NCBI GenBank assembly: GCA_031550725.1
Contig: JAVBOH010000020.1
Coordinates: forward strand, 45,538 to 109,537
Direction of reading: 5' to 3'
DNA length: 64,000 nt
Source: UBA946 sp031550725
GTDB taxonomy: Bacteria > Bacillota > Clostridia > Oscillospirales > Ruminococcaceae
Shown: piece by piece, positions 1 through 9,188 of the stretch
Numbering within the stretch: position 1 is the first letter of the stretch
Layout: each line of letters starts with the position of its first letter
The notes under the pieces: model-generated
The model's input: only the letters and a program-made list of their open reading frames with translations
Database searches by the model: none
Told to the model about the DNA's origin: nothing
Made by a program: the position numbers and the translations under genes

Positions 1-144
1 AGAAATAAAAATTAGTTTGCCTGAAACACCAAATATTTTCCATGCTGAAGCACCTACCCAAATATCTTCAGATGTCGGAGCCTATTTCTGAATAGTATAC
101 CTAACAATAGTATAAACAGATTGATTTAAACTGGATAACAAATC

Positions 145-213
145 AATTGAGTAAGAGGTTGCCCACTTAATGAAGTGCAGACCTCACACCACCTTACGTG
201 CTGTTCGGCATAC
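145..213 (-). other. Group II intron RNA remnant
   Basis: On the minus strand this stretch reads like the conserved part of a bacterial group II intron that lies just before the maturase gene: a GTATGCCGAACAGCACGTA stem-loop, then GGTGGTGTGAGG, a short variable hairpin and CCTCTTACTC. No reverse transcriptase frame follows towards position 1, so the intron is truncated or runs out of the window. The call rests on remembered consensus, not on an alignment. Confidence 0.5.
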
Positions 214-328
214 AATTAAAACCTTTTCTCCTGAGATGGTCCTTAATTTTGTTAAAAATATCAACAAAATTAAGGAAAATGATTTTGTGAGCTGTATTTT
301 AAAATTTACTATTATTACTGTGTATTGT

Positions 329-3300
329 TTATTTCCAACTATATGGTATATCGTTATAATTTAATAGTTTATCACAATTTAAAAAACATCGTTTTCCTGA
401 AGCATATGAATGTGTAAGCCATATCGTTGGTGCTGTACCAGTTAAACTATTACAACCTGCAAAAGTACCATCATAAGATGATGGAATCATAGTAACCGTT
501 CCAAAATAAATTACATTCCTATTGTTATTAAATAAACCATCTGGTATATATGTAAGCGATATACATGAATTAAATGTTCCTCTAAAATCTATAACTGCTT
601 TATTATTATTAAATAATCCAGCTGGTATTTCAAGTAATGATTTACAACCACCAAATGTATCTCTAAAACTTGTTACTCTTGTGTTATAATTAAACAATCC
701 ACTTGGTATTGAAGTAAGAGAAGTACAATTAGAAAATGTTCCAGTATGTAAACCTGAACTGTTTTCTACCCCTCCGAAGTGTGTCACCAAACGATTATTA
801 TCAAATAATCCAGATGGTATTTCAAGTAGAGAAGTACAATTATAAAATGTAGATTGAAAACTTGTAACAGCGGTGTTATATTTAAATAGTCCAGATGGTA
901 TTGATTGAAGTGAAGTACAGCTGTTAAATGTATAATCAAAATTAGTAACAAGTGGATTATTACTAAATAATCCAGAAGGAATAGATTTTAAATTTGTACA
1001 AGAACTAAAAGTACTTCTGAAGTTTATTGTTTCAGAATTATTAGCAAAAAGTTCAGAAGGTATCGACTCTAACGATGAACAGTTGTTGAACGTTTCGTAA
1101 AAGTATAGTGCATTTATGTTTTTTTTAAATAACCCAGAAGGTATTGATTTTAATGATGCACATTGTGAAAGCACTTCATTAAAACTTATAACTTTTGTAA
1201 ATTTATCAAATAATCCAATAGGTATTGATTCCAAAGACGAACAAGACTTAAATGCAGTATCAATATACATAACGGAAGGGTTATTATCAAATAGTCCAGC
1301 AGGTATTGATTTTAATGATACACAATTTAAAAATAATCTACAAAAATTCGTAACTTCTGTATTTTTATCAAACAACCCTAAAGGTACTGATTCCAAAGAT
1401 GAACAAGATACAAATGCTCCATCAAAATTTGTAACAGAAGGATTATTATTAAATAATCCAGAAGGTATTGATTTTAATGATGAACAACTTGAAAATACCC
1501 CAGTAAAATTCGTAACTTTTGTGTTTTTATCAAATATCCCAGAAGGTATTGATTCCAATGATGTGCAATAACTAAATGTATACTCAAAGCTTGTAACTGA
1601 AGGGTTATTATCGAATAACCCTTCAGGGATTGCTTTTAGATTCGTACACCTATCAAATGTACGGTTAAAATCAGCTCTCTTATTATTTTCTGGAAAAGGT
1701 GTCAGTACTTCTACAAGTTGAAAATCGCCAGCAAACTTTATATAACCACTTTTATAATCATATATCGATATTACCCATTCACCACTTGAAGGATATGTAT
1801 GAAAAAGTGAAGATATATCATTATTTGTAATAGTAGTTTCTGTTCCATCACCCCAGTTAACTATAAAATTTGACATTTCGCCTGTGCTTTTTAGTAGATA
1901 ACTGCTCCCACTTATTACAAAAGAAAACGCTTCAATCGGTTCTAATTCAATATATGCTAATGGGTTTTCATTGTAATAAACAACACCATTAATTACTTCT
2001 ACTTGGAGTATTTGTGGAATGTAGCCGTCTTTTGTTACTGTTATGGAGTATGTCCCATCATCCCAATCTAATGTGAATAAACCATCTATATCAGTGGTTA
2101 CATAAAAAACATCACTTTGTTCAGTATTACAATCAACTTTAAATTGTACATCTTTTAACGGTTCGCTATTTTTACTATCAATAGCAGTAGATGTAGTAAC
2201 ATTAAATTTCTTATAAAAAACTGACATCTCTGTGTTGGGCTGATAAGTTAAATCAACTGGTGAACTAGTACGAATCAATTTAGGATTTTCTTTATCGCCA
2301 AGATTTATTTCAACAATATATTTCCCCCTTTTTAAAACAAACTCATATCCACCCTCGCTGTCAATAACCGTCGTTTCAAAATTCTCTTCTTCACAAATAC
2401 CTTTATCATCACAAGGGTATACATTTAGTATTTTACCTTCTGATGACACAGATTTACCTTGAGCTGTAATTTTAACTGTACCCATTAGAGTAGTAAATAT
2501 TTCGTCCTGTTTTGATCCATTTCCAGACATCTTCAAACCAAGTTCAATAGCATTTTTAGCGTTAACAATATTCTCTACCCCTGGTATAGGTTCGCTTTCC
2601 GGATCAACTTTTGCGGTTTCATCTATATTTTTAATTGCTTTTTTGACTTGAGCACCATTTAGGCTTGGATTTACTGTATATATCATCGCAGCTATTCCTG
2701 CAACAATCGGTGCTGCTTGAGATGTACCGCTTGCCATTGTATATTGATTGCCAGCAACGGTGCTATAAATGTCCATTCCAGAAGCAATAACATCAACACG
2801 GTTACCATTGTTGCTATATAAATATATTTTCTTTTGCTTTGTCATATTACCTACAACAATTATTCTTTGCCCTGCTTCAGAATCGGGATCAATTTGATTT
2901 AAAAAACTATTATTTACTGCATCCTCGCCATCATTTCCAGCTGACGATATAATAACAAAGTCATATCCTTTATTTAGAAGTTTTTGAAGAAACATCTTAA
3001 GGTTTTCTGCTCCATCACTGATATTGGTTTCCGTTTTGGTTTCTTCCGAAATACCCATACTTACATTTATTACCTTTACATTATTGCCAATTAATAAAGC
3101 TAACCCATACTTGTATTTCATTAGGTTTGAAACCCCTCGTATATCAGTACTATTAGAAAAACTAAAACCATACAATTTGCGCAAATTCTTGTTGGAAATT
3201 TCACCGTCATTATTAGGAGGACATACACCCCCTACTTTTTCAGTACTGTTGTATATTCCTGCCATTATTCCTGCAACATGTGTTCCGTGACTCTTCAAAT

Positions 3301-4666
3301 TATTTTTATTATTATTATCCATTGGTTTATTAGTATCATAAGTTGGTAATATATCATCTTCGCCAATATTCCATATTTTTTTAAATAAGACATTGCTGTT
3401 GGCATTGTATGACATGTTTCCATCTATCAATCCAATTTTCACATTTACATTCTTACTTTTCGGATAAGCTCCCCAAGCAGATATTATGCCAGCATCATAA
3501 AGATGCCAGTTTTTTTCTGTTTTTTCTTCATCTTTCAATGCGACATAAGCATGCGAAGCAGACCCAGAATAACTATCTTCATCACATTGAAGCTCGAATG
3601 CAATATTTAAAGAAACATATTCAACAAGACTATTCATTGTTAGATTAGAAATCATAAAATCTAAATCAGACTTTGTCATATCATCATTAAATTCAATCTG
3701 ATAATCATTTGTCAATTCAATGTATCCAACAATCTCAGCATTTAAGCTATTAGTTAATTTATAAATTTCCATAAATGAAACATAGTCATAAGCAGTTAAT
3801 AAAATTTGATTTTTAACAAAATAGAAACCGCTTTCCGTAAAATCAACATCCTCCCAACTTTCAGTTTCTTTAAAATATGCAATACCAATTTCACCTGTAT
3901 CTTCTTTTGATTTATTGTCTATAACATCTTCTTTTGGTGAAATCATAATAACTGATTCTATCATTGTAACATTTGTTATTTGTGGAAAAGCTTCGGCATC
4001 TTCATAGCTTCCGTTAATACCAAGCTCAATGCTTGAATATGCAGGAATATTTCCATTGTATGAACCATTAATTTTGTAATGCTTGTTTTGGCATTCAACA
4101 ATGTTTAAATTATGTGGGGTTGTAATATCAAAATTCGTATCAAATTCAAGCTCCCAAGCCATTATTGGTTTTTCAGTTAAATTTGCTATTGTAATTGAGC
4201 CTGTAAAACCTGTTACATCATTATCCCAACTACTTTTAACATCTAAATCAACTGTATATCCATCTTGTTTTTCTACTTGTTCAGAACACAGTAAAAATTC
4301 ATTCGGCACTCCATTAGCATTTGTTAGAGTATATCCGAAACTAATTGAAGCCCCAACATCAATATCAGAATTATAATAAGAATTCTTAACTATGTTATTA
4401 TCATAAACTTCACCGTTCCAAATTCCTGAAATAGTTCCGCAAGGCTCATATTGCAAAGCCCAGTTCCTAATTGTTTCATTTCCAGTATTTATAATTGTTA
4501 CATTAATATTTTGATTATTCGCCCAACTATTTGAAATAACATAAGTCACCGAGTATCCGTCATATTCAAATGTATAATTGTTTAATTCTTCTGCAAAAAC
4601 AGAAAATGGTATGAATGTTAATACCATTGTAATTGTCAATAAAATGCTGATTATTCTGTTCTTCAT
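329..4666 (-). CDS. Secreted S8 subtilase with cellulose-binding-like and BspA-type repeat domains
   Basis: A 1445-residue exported protein. Residues 1-25 are a signal peptide. Residues 29-128 and 136-235 are two CBM2-like beta modules (NTG..I.NW.L pattern, YNGNIPA motif). The subtilisin domain shows Asp415 (IGLIDG), His460 (SHGTHVAG), oxyanion Asn578 (SSAGNDG) and Ser649 (ASGTSQAAP), so it should be active. Carboxypeptidase-regulatory-like beta domains follow, then from about residue 1050 some fifteen repeats of 24-27 residues with SLxSIPSGLF and NNPSVTxF cores, as in BspA/DUF285 surface proteins. There is no LPXTG signal. The ATG is preceded by AGGAGG. It lies directly downstream of the lipoprotein gene at 4686-5609, probably in one transcript. 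A likely role is cell-surface or secreted proteolysis near plant fibre; the substrate is unknown. Confidence 0.85.
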   Translation of the reverse strand: MKNRIISILLTITMVLTFIPFSVFAEELNNYTFEYDGYSVTYVISNSWANNQNINVTIINTGNETIRNWALQYEPCGTISGIWNGEVYDNNIVKNSYYNSDIDVGASISFGYTLTNANGVPNEFLLCSEQVEKQDGYTVDLDVKSSWDNDVTGFTGSITIANLTEKPIMAWELEFDTNFDITTPHNLNIVECQNKHYKINGSYNGNIPAYSSIELGINGSYEDAEAFPQITNVTMIESVIMISPKEDVIDNKSKEDTGEIGIAYFKETESWEDVDFTESGFYFVKNQILLTAYDYVSFMEIYKLTNSLNAEIVGYIELTNDYQIEFNDDMTKSDLDFMISNLTMNSLVEYVSLNIAFELQCDEDSYSGSASHAYVALKDEEKTEKNWHLYDAGIISAWGAYPKSKNVNVKIGLIDGNMSYNANSNVLFKKIWNIGEDDILPTYDTNKPMDNNNKNNLKSHGTHVAGIMAGIYNSTEKVGGVCPPNNDGEISNKNLRKLYGFSFSNSTDIRGVSNLMKYKYGLALLIGNNVKVINVSMGISEETKTETNISDGAENLKMFLQKLLNKGYDFVIISSAGNDGEDAVNNSFLNQIDPDSEAGQRIIVVGNMTKQKKIYLYSNNGNRVDVIASGMDIYSTVAGNQYTMASGTSQAAPIVAGIAAMIYTVNPSLNGAQVKKAIKNIDETAKVDPESEPIPGVENIVNAKNAIELGLKMSGNGSKQDEIFTTLMGTVKITAQGKSVSSEGKILNVYPCDDKGICEEENFETTVIDSEGGYEFVLKRGKYIVEINLGDKENPKLIRTSSPVDLTYQPNTEMSVFYKKFNVTTSTAIDSKNSEPLKDVQFKVDCNTEQSDVFYVTTDIDGLFTLDWDDGTYSITVTKDGYIPQILQVEVINGVVYYNENPLAYIELEPIEAFSFVISGSSYLLKSTGEMSNFIVNWGDGTETTITNNDISSLFHTYPSSGEWVISIYDYKSGYIKFAGDFQLVEVLTPFPENNKRADFNRTFDRCTNLKAIPEGLFDNNPSVTSFEYTFSYCTSLESIPSGIFDKNTKVTNFTGVFSSCSSLKSIPSGLFNNNPSVTNFDGAFVSCSSLESVPLGLFDKNTEVTNFCRLFLNCVSLKSIPAGLFDNNPSVMYIDTAFKSCSSLESIPIGLFDKFTKVISFNEVLSQCASLKSIPSGLFKKNINALYFYETFNNCSSLESIPSELFANNSETINFRSTFSSCTNLKSIPSGLFSNNPLVTNFDYTFNSCTSLQSIPSGLFKYNTAVTSFQSTFYNCTSLLEIPSGLFDNNRLVTHFGGVENSSGLHTGTFSNCTSLTSIPSGLFNYNTRVTSFRDTFGGCKSLLEIPAGLFNNNKAVIDFRGTFNSCISLTYIPDGLFNNNRNVIYFGTVTMIPSSYDGTFAGCNSLTGTAPTIWLTHSYASGKRCFLNCDKLLNYNDIPYSWK

Positions 4667-4685
4667 TTTTGTTTTTCCTCCTGAT

Positions 4686-5609
4686 TTAAGTTATGTTTTT
4701 TTCTCTTTCGTATAGTGATACAGCATATTCATCTCTAAGCATTGGAAATAAAGCATACATTTCTTCAAATAATACCTGAGCCGATTTATCCATATTCTCT
4801 ATCGGACCTAGTGAACAGCTTGCAAGAATTATTATTTCAATTTCATTTTTTTTCCCAATTCTTATACCATAATATTGACTAACATTAGGATTTATATCAA
4901 GTGTTGATGGAGAACTTACTTTAATCTCACTGTTTATGTCAACATTTTGGAGTTCGTTATAATATTCAATTAATTTATCCTTATCAACCCTCATTTCTGT
5001 TTCAACGCTTACTTTAATAATTTCATCATATTTTTCTTTTATTAAATTGTTCCCATAATCTTTTTTATAAAAGTTTTTAAAATAAGTCCATCTAAACTCA
5101 CCCTTTCTTGCAAATGCTGCCTCGGTGTCATCATATAATTCAAAATACCTTAGAACTCCTTTGTTGTCAATATAATGACCATAAACTAAATTAAATTCAC
5201 TAACACAAACACAATTTAGGTTAATAAAAACAATTTCAGGCAGACCCTCAATCACTTCGATTTCTTTCACCTCCGTTTCTATTATTGTTGTTTCGGTTGG
5301 TTTTGGCGCTGTTGTTGCTTTGGTTGTTGATGTTTGAGTTGGTGCGGTTTGAATTGTTGTTGCAATTGTTTGAGTTGTTGGGGTTGGGGGTTCGGTGGTG
5401 GTTACTGTTGTTTCTTGGGTGGTTGTTTGTGTTGGGGTTGTCTGCGAGGTAGTCGTTTGAGGGACTGTGGTTGTTGCCATTACTTGCAGTTGTTCTTCTG
5501 TTTGGGTTGTTGTTTCAGATATGGTGATTTCATCTGTTATGTTTTTATTTGACTGACACCCTGATAACAGAATAAACCCAGCTAAAACAAGACATAGTGC
5601 TTTTTTCAT
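4686..5609 (-). CDS. Thr-rich lipoprotein, copy 1
   Basis: A 307-residue lipoprotein with a short signal peptide and lipobox LLSGC (Cys18). A Thr/Pro/Gln-rich linker of about 80 residues follows, then a globular domain of about 180 residues that I do not recognise. The domain begins EVKEIEVIEGLPEIVFINLNC and has EIEIIILASCSLGPIENM near its end. It is over 80 percent identical by eye to the lipoprotein at 6135-7001 apart from the linker, so the two are tandem duplicates. The start is fixed by GAAAGGATTTGATTTA before the ATG. The protease gene begins 20 bases downstream, which suggests the lipoprotein assists or anchors it. Function unknown. Confidence 0.8.
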   Translation of the reverse strand: MKKALCLVLAGFILLSGCQSNKNITDEITISETTTQTEEQLQVMATTTVPQTTTSQTTPTQTTTQETTVTTTEPPTPTTQTIATTIQTAPTQTSTTKATTAPKPTETTIIETEVKEIEVIEGLPEIVFINLNCVCVSEFNLVYGHYIDNKGVLRYFELYDDTEAAFARKGEFRWTYFKNFYKKDYGNNLIKEKYDEIIKVSVETEMRVDKDKLIEYYNELQNVDINSEIKVSSPSTLDINPNVSQYYGIRIGKKNEIEIIILASCSLGPIENMDKSAQVLFEEMYALFPMLRDEYAVSLYEREKNIT

Positions 5610-5731
5610 TAAATCAAATCCTTTCGTAATTGTTAATTTGTTACGGTATAATCGTGTTTAAGTATAAAAAAAGACGGTAAATACATTGCCGACTTTATGT
5701 AATATTATTATAACATTTATTATTTAATTTG

Positions 5732-6115
5732 TCAATATAATAAAAACTTAGTTGGCATTTCATTTACATCAGTTAAAGTATAACCATATGTAACCCAACT
5801 CCCAATATCAATATCCGAGTTATAATAAGAATTTTTCACAATATAACTGTCATATATTTCAGCGTTCCAAATTCCCGTTATTGTTCCACAAGTGTTGTAT
5901 TGCAAAGCCCAGTTGCGAATGATTTTCTCACCAGTATTTTCAATTGTAACATTAATATTTTGATTATTTCCCCAACTATTTATTATTGAATAATTTATTG
6001 AATATCCGTCATATTCAAATGTATAATTGTTTGATTCCTCTGCAAAAGCAGAAAATGGTATGAATGTTAATACCATTGTAAGTGTCATTAAAAAGCTTAT
6101 TATTCTGTTTTTCAT
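5732..6115 (-). pseudogene. Truncated duplicate of the subtilase N-terminus (signal peptide and one CBM2-like module)
   Basis: A 127-codon frame nearly identical to residues 1-126 of the subtilase at 329-4666, with the same signal peptide and the same first cellulose-binding-like module. It stops after TKFLLY, where the full protein continues into its second module. The ribosome binding site and upstream spacing are conserved, so it may be expressed as a small secreted carbohydrate-binding protein. The protease, second module and repeats are missing. It is best read as the left-over of a tandem duplication of the lipoprotein-subtilase gene pair in which the second subtilase copy was lost. Confidence 0.7.
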
Positions 6116-6134
6116 TTTTGTTTTTCCTCCTGAT

Positions 6135-7001
6135 TTAAGTTATGTTTTCATCTCTTTCATATAGCGATATAGCATATTCATCTCTAAGCTTTGGAAATAC
6201 AGTATACATTTCTTCAAATAGAGTCTGAGCCGATTTGTCCATATTCTCTATCGGTCCTAGTGAACAACTTGCAAGAATAATTATTTCAATTTCATTTTGC
6301 CCCCCAATTCTTATACCATAATATTGACTTACATTCGGATCTAAATCAATTCCTGATGGAGCTGTTACTTTAATCTCACTGTTTATATCAACATTTTGGA
6401 GTTCATTATAATATTCAATTAACTTATTCTTATCGATCCTCATTTCTGTTTCAATGCTAGCTTTGATAATTTCATCATATTTTTCTTTTATTAAATTATT
6501 TCCATAATCTTTTCTGTAAAAGTTTTTAAAATACACCCAATTAAACTCATCCTTTCTTGCAAATGCCGCTTCTGTGTCGTCATAAAATTCAAAATATCTC
6601 AGAACTCCTTTGTTGTCAATATAATGACCATAAACTAAATTAAAATCACTAACACAAACACAATTTAGGTTTATAAAAACAATTTCTGGCAATCCCTCAA
6701 TCACTTCGATTTCTTTCACCTCCGTTTCTATTATTGTTGTTTCGGTTGGTTTTGGCGCTGTTGTTGCTTTGGTCGTTGCCTTTGTTGTTGCTTGGGTTGT
6801 TGTTTGCTCGGATTGCGGTGGGGTTGTCGTCTGCTTTGATGTTGTTTGCTGTGTTGTGGTGGTTGCAATTGCCTGCAAGGATTCATCTTTGGTTAGGGTA
6901 ATCGTTTCGGATAAAACGCTTTCATCTAACGAATTGTTATCATGCTGACACCCTGATAATAACATGAACCCAACCAAAACAAAACATAGTGCTTTTTTCA
7001 T
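6135..7001 (-). CDS. Thr-rich lipoprotein, copy 2
   Basis: Paralogue of the lipoprotein at 4686-5609, with lipobox LLSGC, a shorter Thr/Gln-rich linker and an almost identical C-terminal domain of unknown function. An in-frame ATG lies 18 bases upstream, but the ATG at 7001 is chosen because GAAAGGAAATGATTTA precedes it exactly as in copy 1. The linker is the fastest-changing part and the globular domain is conserved, which suggests selection on the domain. It is followed by the truncated subtilase copy, mirroring the order of the first gene pair. Confidence 0.8.
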   Translation of the reverse strand: MKKALCFVLVGFMLLSGCQHDNNSLDESVLSETITLTKDESLQAIATTTTQQTTSKQTTTPPQSEQTTTQATTKATTKATTAPKPTETTIIETEVKEIEVIEGLPEIVFINLNCVCVSDFNLVYGHYIDNKGVLRYFEFYDDTEAAFARKDEFNWVYFKNFYRKDYGNNLIKEKYDEIIKASIETEMRIDKNKLIEYYNELQNVDINSEIKVTAPSGIDLDPNVSQYYGIRIGGQNEIEIIILASCSLGPIENMDKSAQTLFEEMYTVFPKLRDEYAISLYERDENIT

Positions 7002-7019
7002 TAAATCATTTCCTTTCAT

Positions 7020-7474
7020 AGTTAAATATTCATAATTAAAGTTAGCTTACAATTTATACGTGTACTAAGATATCTTACTCAGATTTTTAACGTATAAATA
7101 TAGTGATTTGTGTTAAATAAATTTGAGAATCAATCTACAATTAAATGATACCATATTATTAACATGTTTGCAATACTTAATAAGAAAATCGAGTTAATTT
7201 GTTAACGATGTTTACTAATCGCTTTGATAATTGGTGAAAAAACTATATTTGTGGTTATATTACATAAATATTCATCTAAATAATATACATAATCACAAAT
7301 CGATAATATTACCTTTATTAAATAATAACAGCAGATATAATTAGAATTATCTTCATGCATATTAATGCTCTTCATACATGAATGAATAAACATAAAAATC
7401 AATAAGTGTAGGTTCAATGATTTGCACAAGGTTAAAAACATAAACGGTATAAATTTAATCATAATGGCAAAACC
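7020..7474. other. Gene-free AT-rich spacer
   Basis: About 450 bases with no frame that has a ribosome binding site or protein-like composition. It separates the lipoprotein operon promoter region from the run of small RNA units that begins at 7475. Confidence 0.5.
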
Positions 7475-7557
7475 TTGACAAAATGAAAAAGGTATGATAT
7501 AGTAAAACAAAGCTAAAAATTAGAGCCCTATGGAACGAAGTGGTTTTTAGCTTTTTA
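7475..7557 (+). ncRNA. Small transcription unit with a six-codon ORF inside its terminator hairpin
   Basis: TTGACA (7475-7480) and TATAGT (7498-7503), 17 bases apart, drive a very short transcript. Eight-base arms GCTAAAAA (7512-7519) and TTTTTAGC (7544-7551) form a hairpin followed by T residues, a Rho-independent terminator. The loop holds GAGCCCTATGGAACGAAG, where the ATG at 7530 opens a frame of six codons whose TAG lies in the 3' arm of the stem. The CC(C)ATG-ACGAAG block recurs in the unit at 9457-9562. Transcription is inferred from promoter quality only. Confidence 0.5.
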
Positions 7558-7572
7558 TATAAATATTGATGT

Positions 7573-8772
7573 CAGGGCAACCGCATGAAAAAAACTGAAA
7601 ATATGTTATAATTGACTAAAAAGAACAAATGGAGGTCAATTATGACAAAATATTTTGAAGAAATAGAAGATAGCAGGCAGCAATGTAAAATCAAATATAC
7701 GCTGGTAGAAGTAATAGTAATGACAATAATAGCAGTAACTGCAGGAGCAGAGCATTGGAATGAAATAGCAATGTATTGTAAATCAAAAATAGAGATGTTA
7801 AAAGATGAATTTGGTCTTAAGCTAGAAAATGGCATACCATCAGATGATACCTTTCAAAGAATTTTTGCGATAATAAAACCCAAGCAACTCGAAAAATGTT
7901 TTGTAAATTGGGTAAAATTCATAAGTAATACATTAGAAAAAGAAATTATCAGTGTAGACGGAAAAACATTAAGAGGAAGCAGAAATGACGATTACAGCGT
8001 GATACATATGGTAAGTGCATGGGCAAATAAATCAGGAATTGTACTGGGTCAGCTGCGAGTTGATGAAAAAAGCAATGAAATACCCGCCGTACCGGAACTT
8101 CTGGATTTGATAGATGTGAATAATTGTATCATCACAAGTGATGCTATGAGCTGTCAAAAGAAAACCGTTGCAAAAATTCATGAAAATAATTGTGATTATG
8201 TTATTTGTTTAAAAGGTAATCAAGAAACACTTCATGAGGATGTGAAACTGTTTTTTGAAACAGCTTTGAAAGAACCACAATTTTACTCTTTTGAAAAAAC
8301 AAAAGTTATGACTGAAAAGGGTCATGGAAGAATTGAAAAACGTCAGTATTTTCTTGCAACTGATATTGATTGGCTAGAAAATCGTGCTGAATGGCATCGT
8401 TTGAACTCGATTGATATGGTTAAAAGTATACGAATCATTGATGGCGTAAAAAGTTATGAAAATCGTTATTTTATCTCATCTTTAACTGATATAAGCGAAT
8501 TTTCTCAGGCAATAAGGAGTCATTGGGGTATTGAAAATAATTTGCATTGGTGTCTTAATGTTAATTTTAATGAAGATAAGTGCAGGATGAGGGTGGATAA
8601 CAGCGGTGAAAATCTCGCTGTCATTCGTCATATCAGTTTGAATCTTTATAAGTCATTTACTAAGGTCAAATTAAGCATGAAAGCTAAACGCTTTCGCTGC
8701 TCTTTTGATGATAAATTTTTATCCTCTGTCATTTTGAACAATTTTTTCTGATGTTTTCATGCGGTTGCCCTG
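7573..8772 (+). mobile_element. Complete ISAs1-family insertion sequence
   Basis: A 1200-bp element with inverted ends CAGGGCAACCGCATGAAAA (from 7573) and TTTTCATGCGGTTGCCCTG (to 8772). It is flanked on both sides by the 10-bp direct repeat ATATTGATGT (7563-7572 and 8773-8782). Length, end sequence and a 10-bp target duplication fit ISAs1 (H-repeat) elements. The perfect duplication and intact transposase point to a recent insertion. Confidence 0.92.
7642..8751 (+). CDS. ISAs1-family transposase
   Basis: A 369-residue DDE transposase that moves the surrounding element. The N-terminal third is the DDE_Tnp_1-associated domain (YFEEIEDSRQQCKIKYTL). The catalytic acidic residues are visible in VDGKTLRGS (first Asp), TSDAMSCQKKT (second Asp) and HWGIENNLHW (Glu). 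The C-terminus has the usual NLAVIRHISLNLYK block. The start at 7642 is chosen over an upstream TTG because ATGGAGGTC lies just before it. No frameshift or stop interrupts it. Confidence 0.92.
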   Translation: MTKYFEEIEDSRQQCKIKYTLVEVIVMTIIAVTAGAEHWNEIAMYCKSKIEMLKDEFGLKLENGIPSDDTFQRIFAIIKPKQLEKCFVNWVKFISNTLEKEIISVDGKTLRGSRNDDYSVIHMVSAWANKSGIVLGQLRVDEKSNEIPAVPELLDLIDVNNCIITSDAMSCQKKTVAKIHENNCDYVICLKGNQETLHEDVKLFFETALKEPQFYSFEKTKVMTEKGHGRIEKRQYFLATDIDWLENRAEWHRLNSIDMVKSIRIIDGVKSYENRYFISSLTDISEFSQAIRSHWGIENNLHWCLNVNFNEDKCRMRVDNSGENLAVIRHISLNLYKSFTKVKLSMKAKRFRCSFDDKFLSSVILNNFF

Positions 8773-8791
8773 ATATTGATGTTTAAAATTC

Positions 8792-8970
8792 TTGACATCC
8801 ACATGAAATTAATGTATAATACAAATGAATAGTGTTCGATTGCTCACTTTAGGAGTTCCTGCCACTCATGAAAAAAGTGCAGGCTGTTTCTCAGAGTTCT
8901 CACCACTCGGAATAAAAGTATGGGCTGCAAAGCAATCATTGATAGAGGTGAGTAATTTCACCTCTATTTT
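8792..8970 (+). ncRNA. Structured small RNA with consensus promoter and terminator
   Basis: A perfect promoter, TTGACA (8792-8797) and TATAAT (8815-8820), lies just after the insertion sequence. The predicted RNA closes with ATTGCT (about 8839) pairing to AGCAAT (about 8932). It contains a CCTGC.ACT / AGTGCAGG hairpin and ends in GAGGTGA-GTAAT-TTCACCTC (8945-8964) plus T residues. Two frames can be read: ATG 8868 (15 codons, AGGAG 12 bases upstream) and ATG 8920 (11 codons, ending inside the terminator loop). The layout resembles a riboswitch or attenuator ahead of the frame at 8981, but it matches no riboswitch class I know. Confidence 0.5.
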
Positions 8971-8980
8971 CATTTTGGAT

Positions 8981-9172
8981 GTGATTTTAGTGGTAATAGG
9001 CAAATTTAATGTTGTAAAAATGTCCGATGGCATAGAGGATACTGTTTTAGATATATACGAAAACGGTAATGTGTTCTTAATAGAGATTTGTGATGATTTT
9101 GGTCAAACTATTGATTTGCCATTTGTAAAACTTGAGGATATTACTGAAATAACGTATAAAGCTAAGCAATAA
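8981..9172 (+). CDS. DUF4926-like small protein, possibly 5'-truncated
   Basis: Encodes about 60 residues with the pattern DGIEDTVLDIYENGNVFLIE followed by FGQTIDLPFVKLEDI. This resembles DUF4926 proteins, short beta-rich proteins sometimes found next to toxins or other accessory genes. The start is uncertain: GTG 8981 and ATG 9020 both lack a good ribosome binding site, and the normal DUF4926 N-terminus seems partly replaced by the terminator region of the RNA at 8792-8970. It may be a remnant. Confidence 0.4.
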   Translation: MILVVIGKFNVVKMSDGIEDTVLDIYENGNVFLIEICDDFGQTIDLPFVKLEDITEITYKAKQ

Positions 9173-9188
9173 TTATTCTTATTTCGCC

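Larger units (their letters stand above)
4290..7017. repeat. Tandem duplication of the lipoprotein-subtilase 5' unit
   Basis: The segments of roughly 4290-5625 and 5735-7017 match along their length in the same order and orientation: lipoprotein gene, a 20-base gap including TTTTTCCTCCTGATTTAAG, then the subtilase signal peptide and first module. Only the first unit keeps a full subtilase gene. Limits are by eye. Confidence 0.75.

Noticed and set aside
1..144. Protein-like minus-strand stretch reading SEDIWVGASAWKIFGVSG
   Set aside because: Too short, without start or stop within the window, and not clearly homologous to a reverse transcriptase or to the subtilase; left unannotated.
1116..1571. 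151-codon plus-strand frame with repeated NNPEGIDFND
   Set aside because: It is the antisense shadow of the leucine-rich repeats of the subtilase gene; its periodicity comes from them.
7202..7510. Hydrophobic 102-codon frame on the minus strand
   Set aside because: No ribosome binding site, composition reflects AT-rich DNA, and it overlaps the promoter of the small RNA at 7475.
8825..8980. Long N-terminal extension of the DUF4926-like frame from ATG 8825
   Set aside because: It begins within five bases of the -10 box and runs through the structured RNA and terminator hairpin, so it is unlikely to be translated as one protein.
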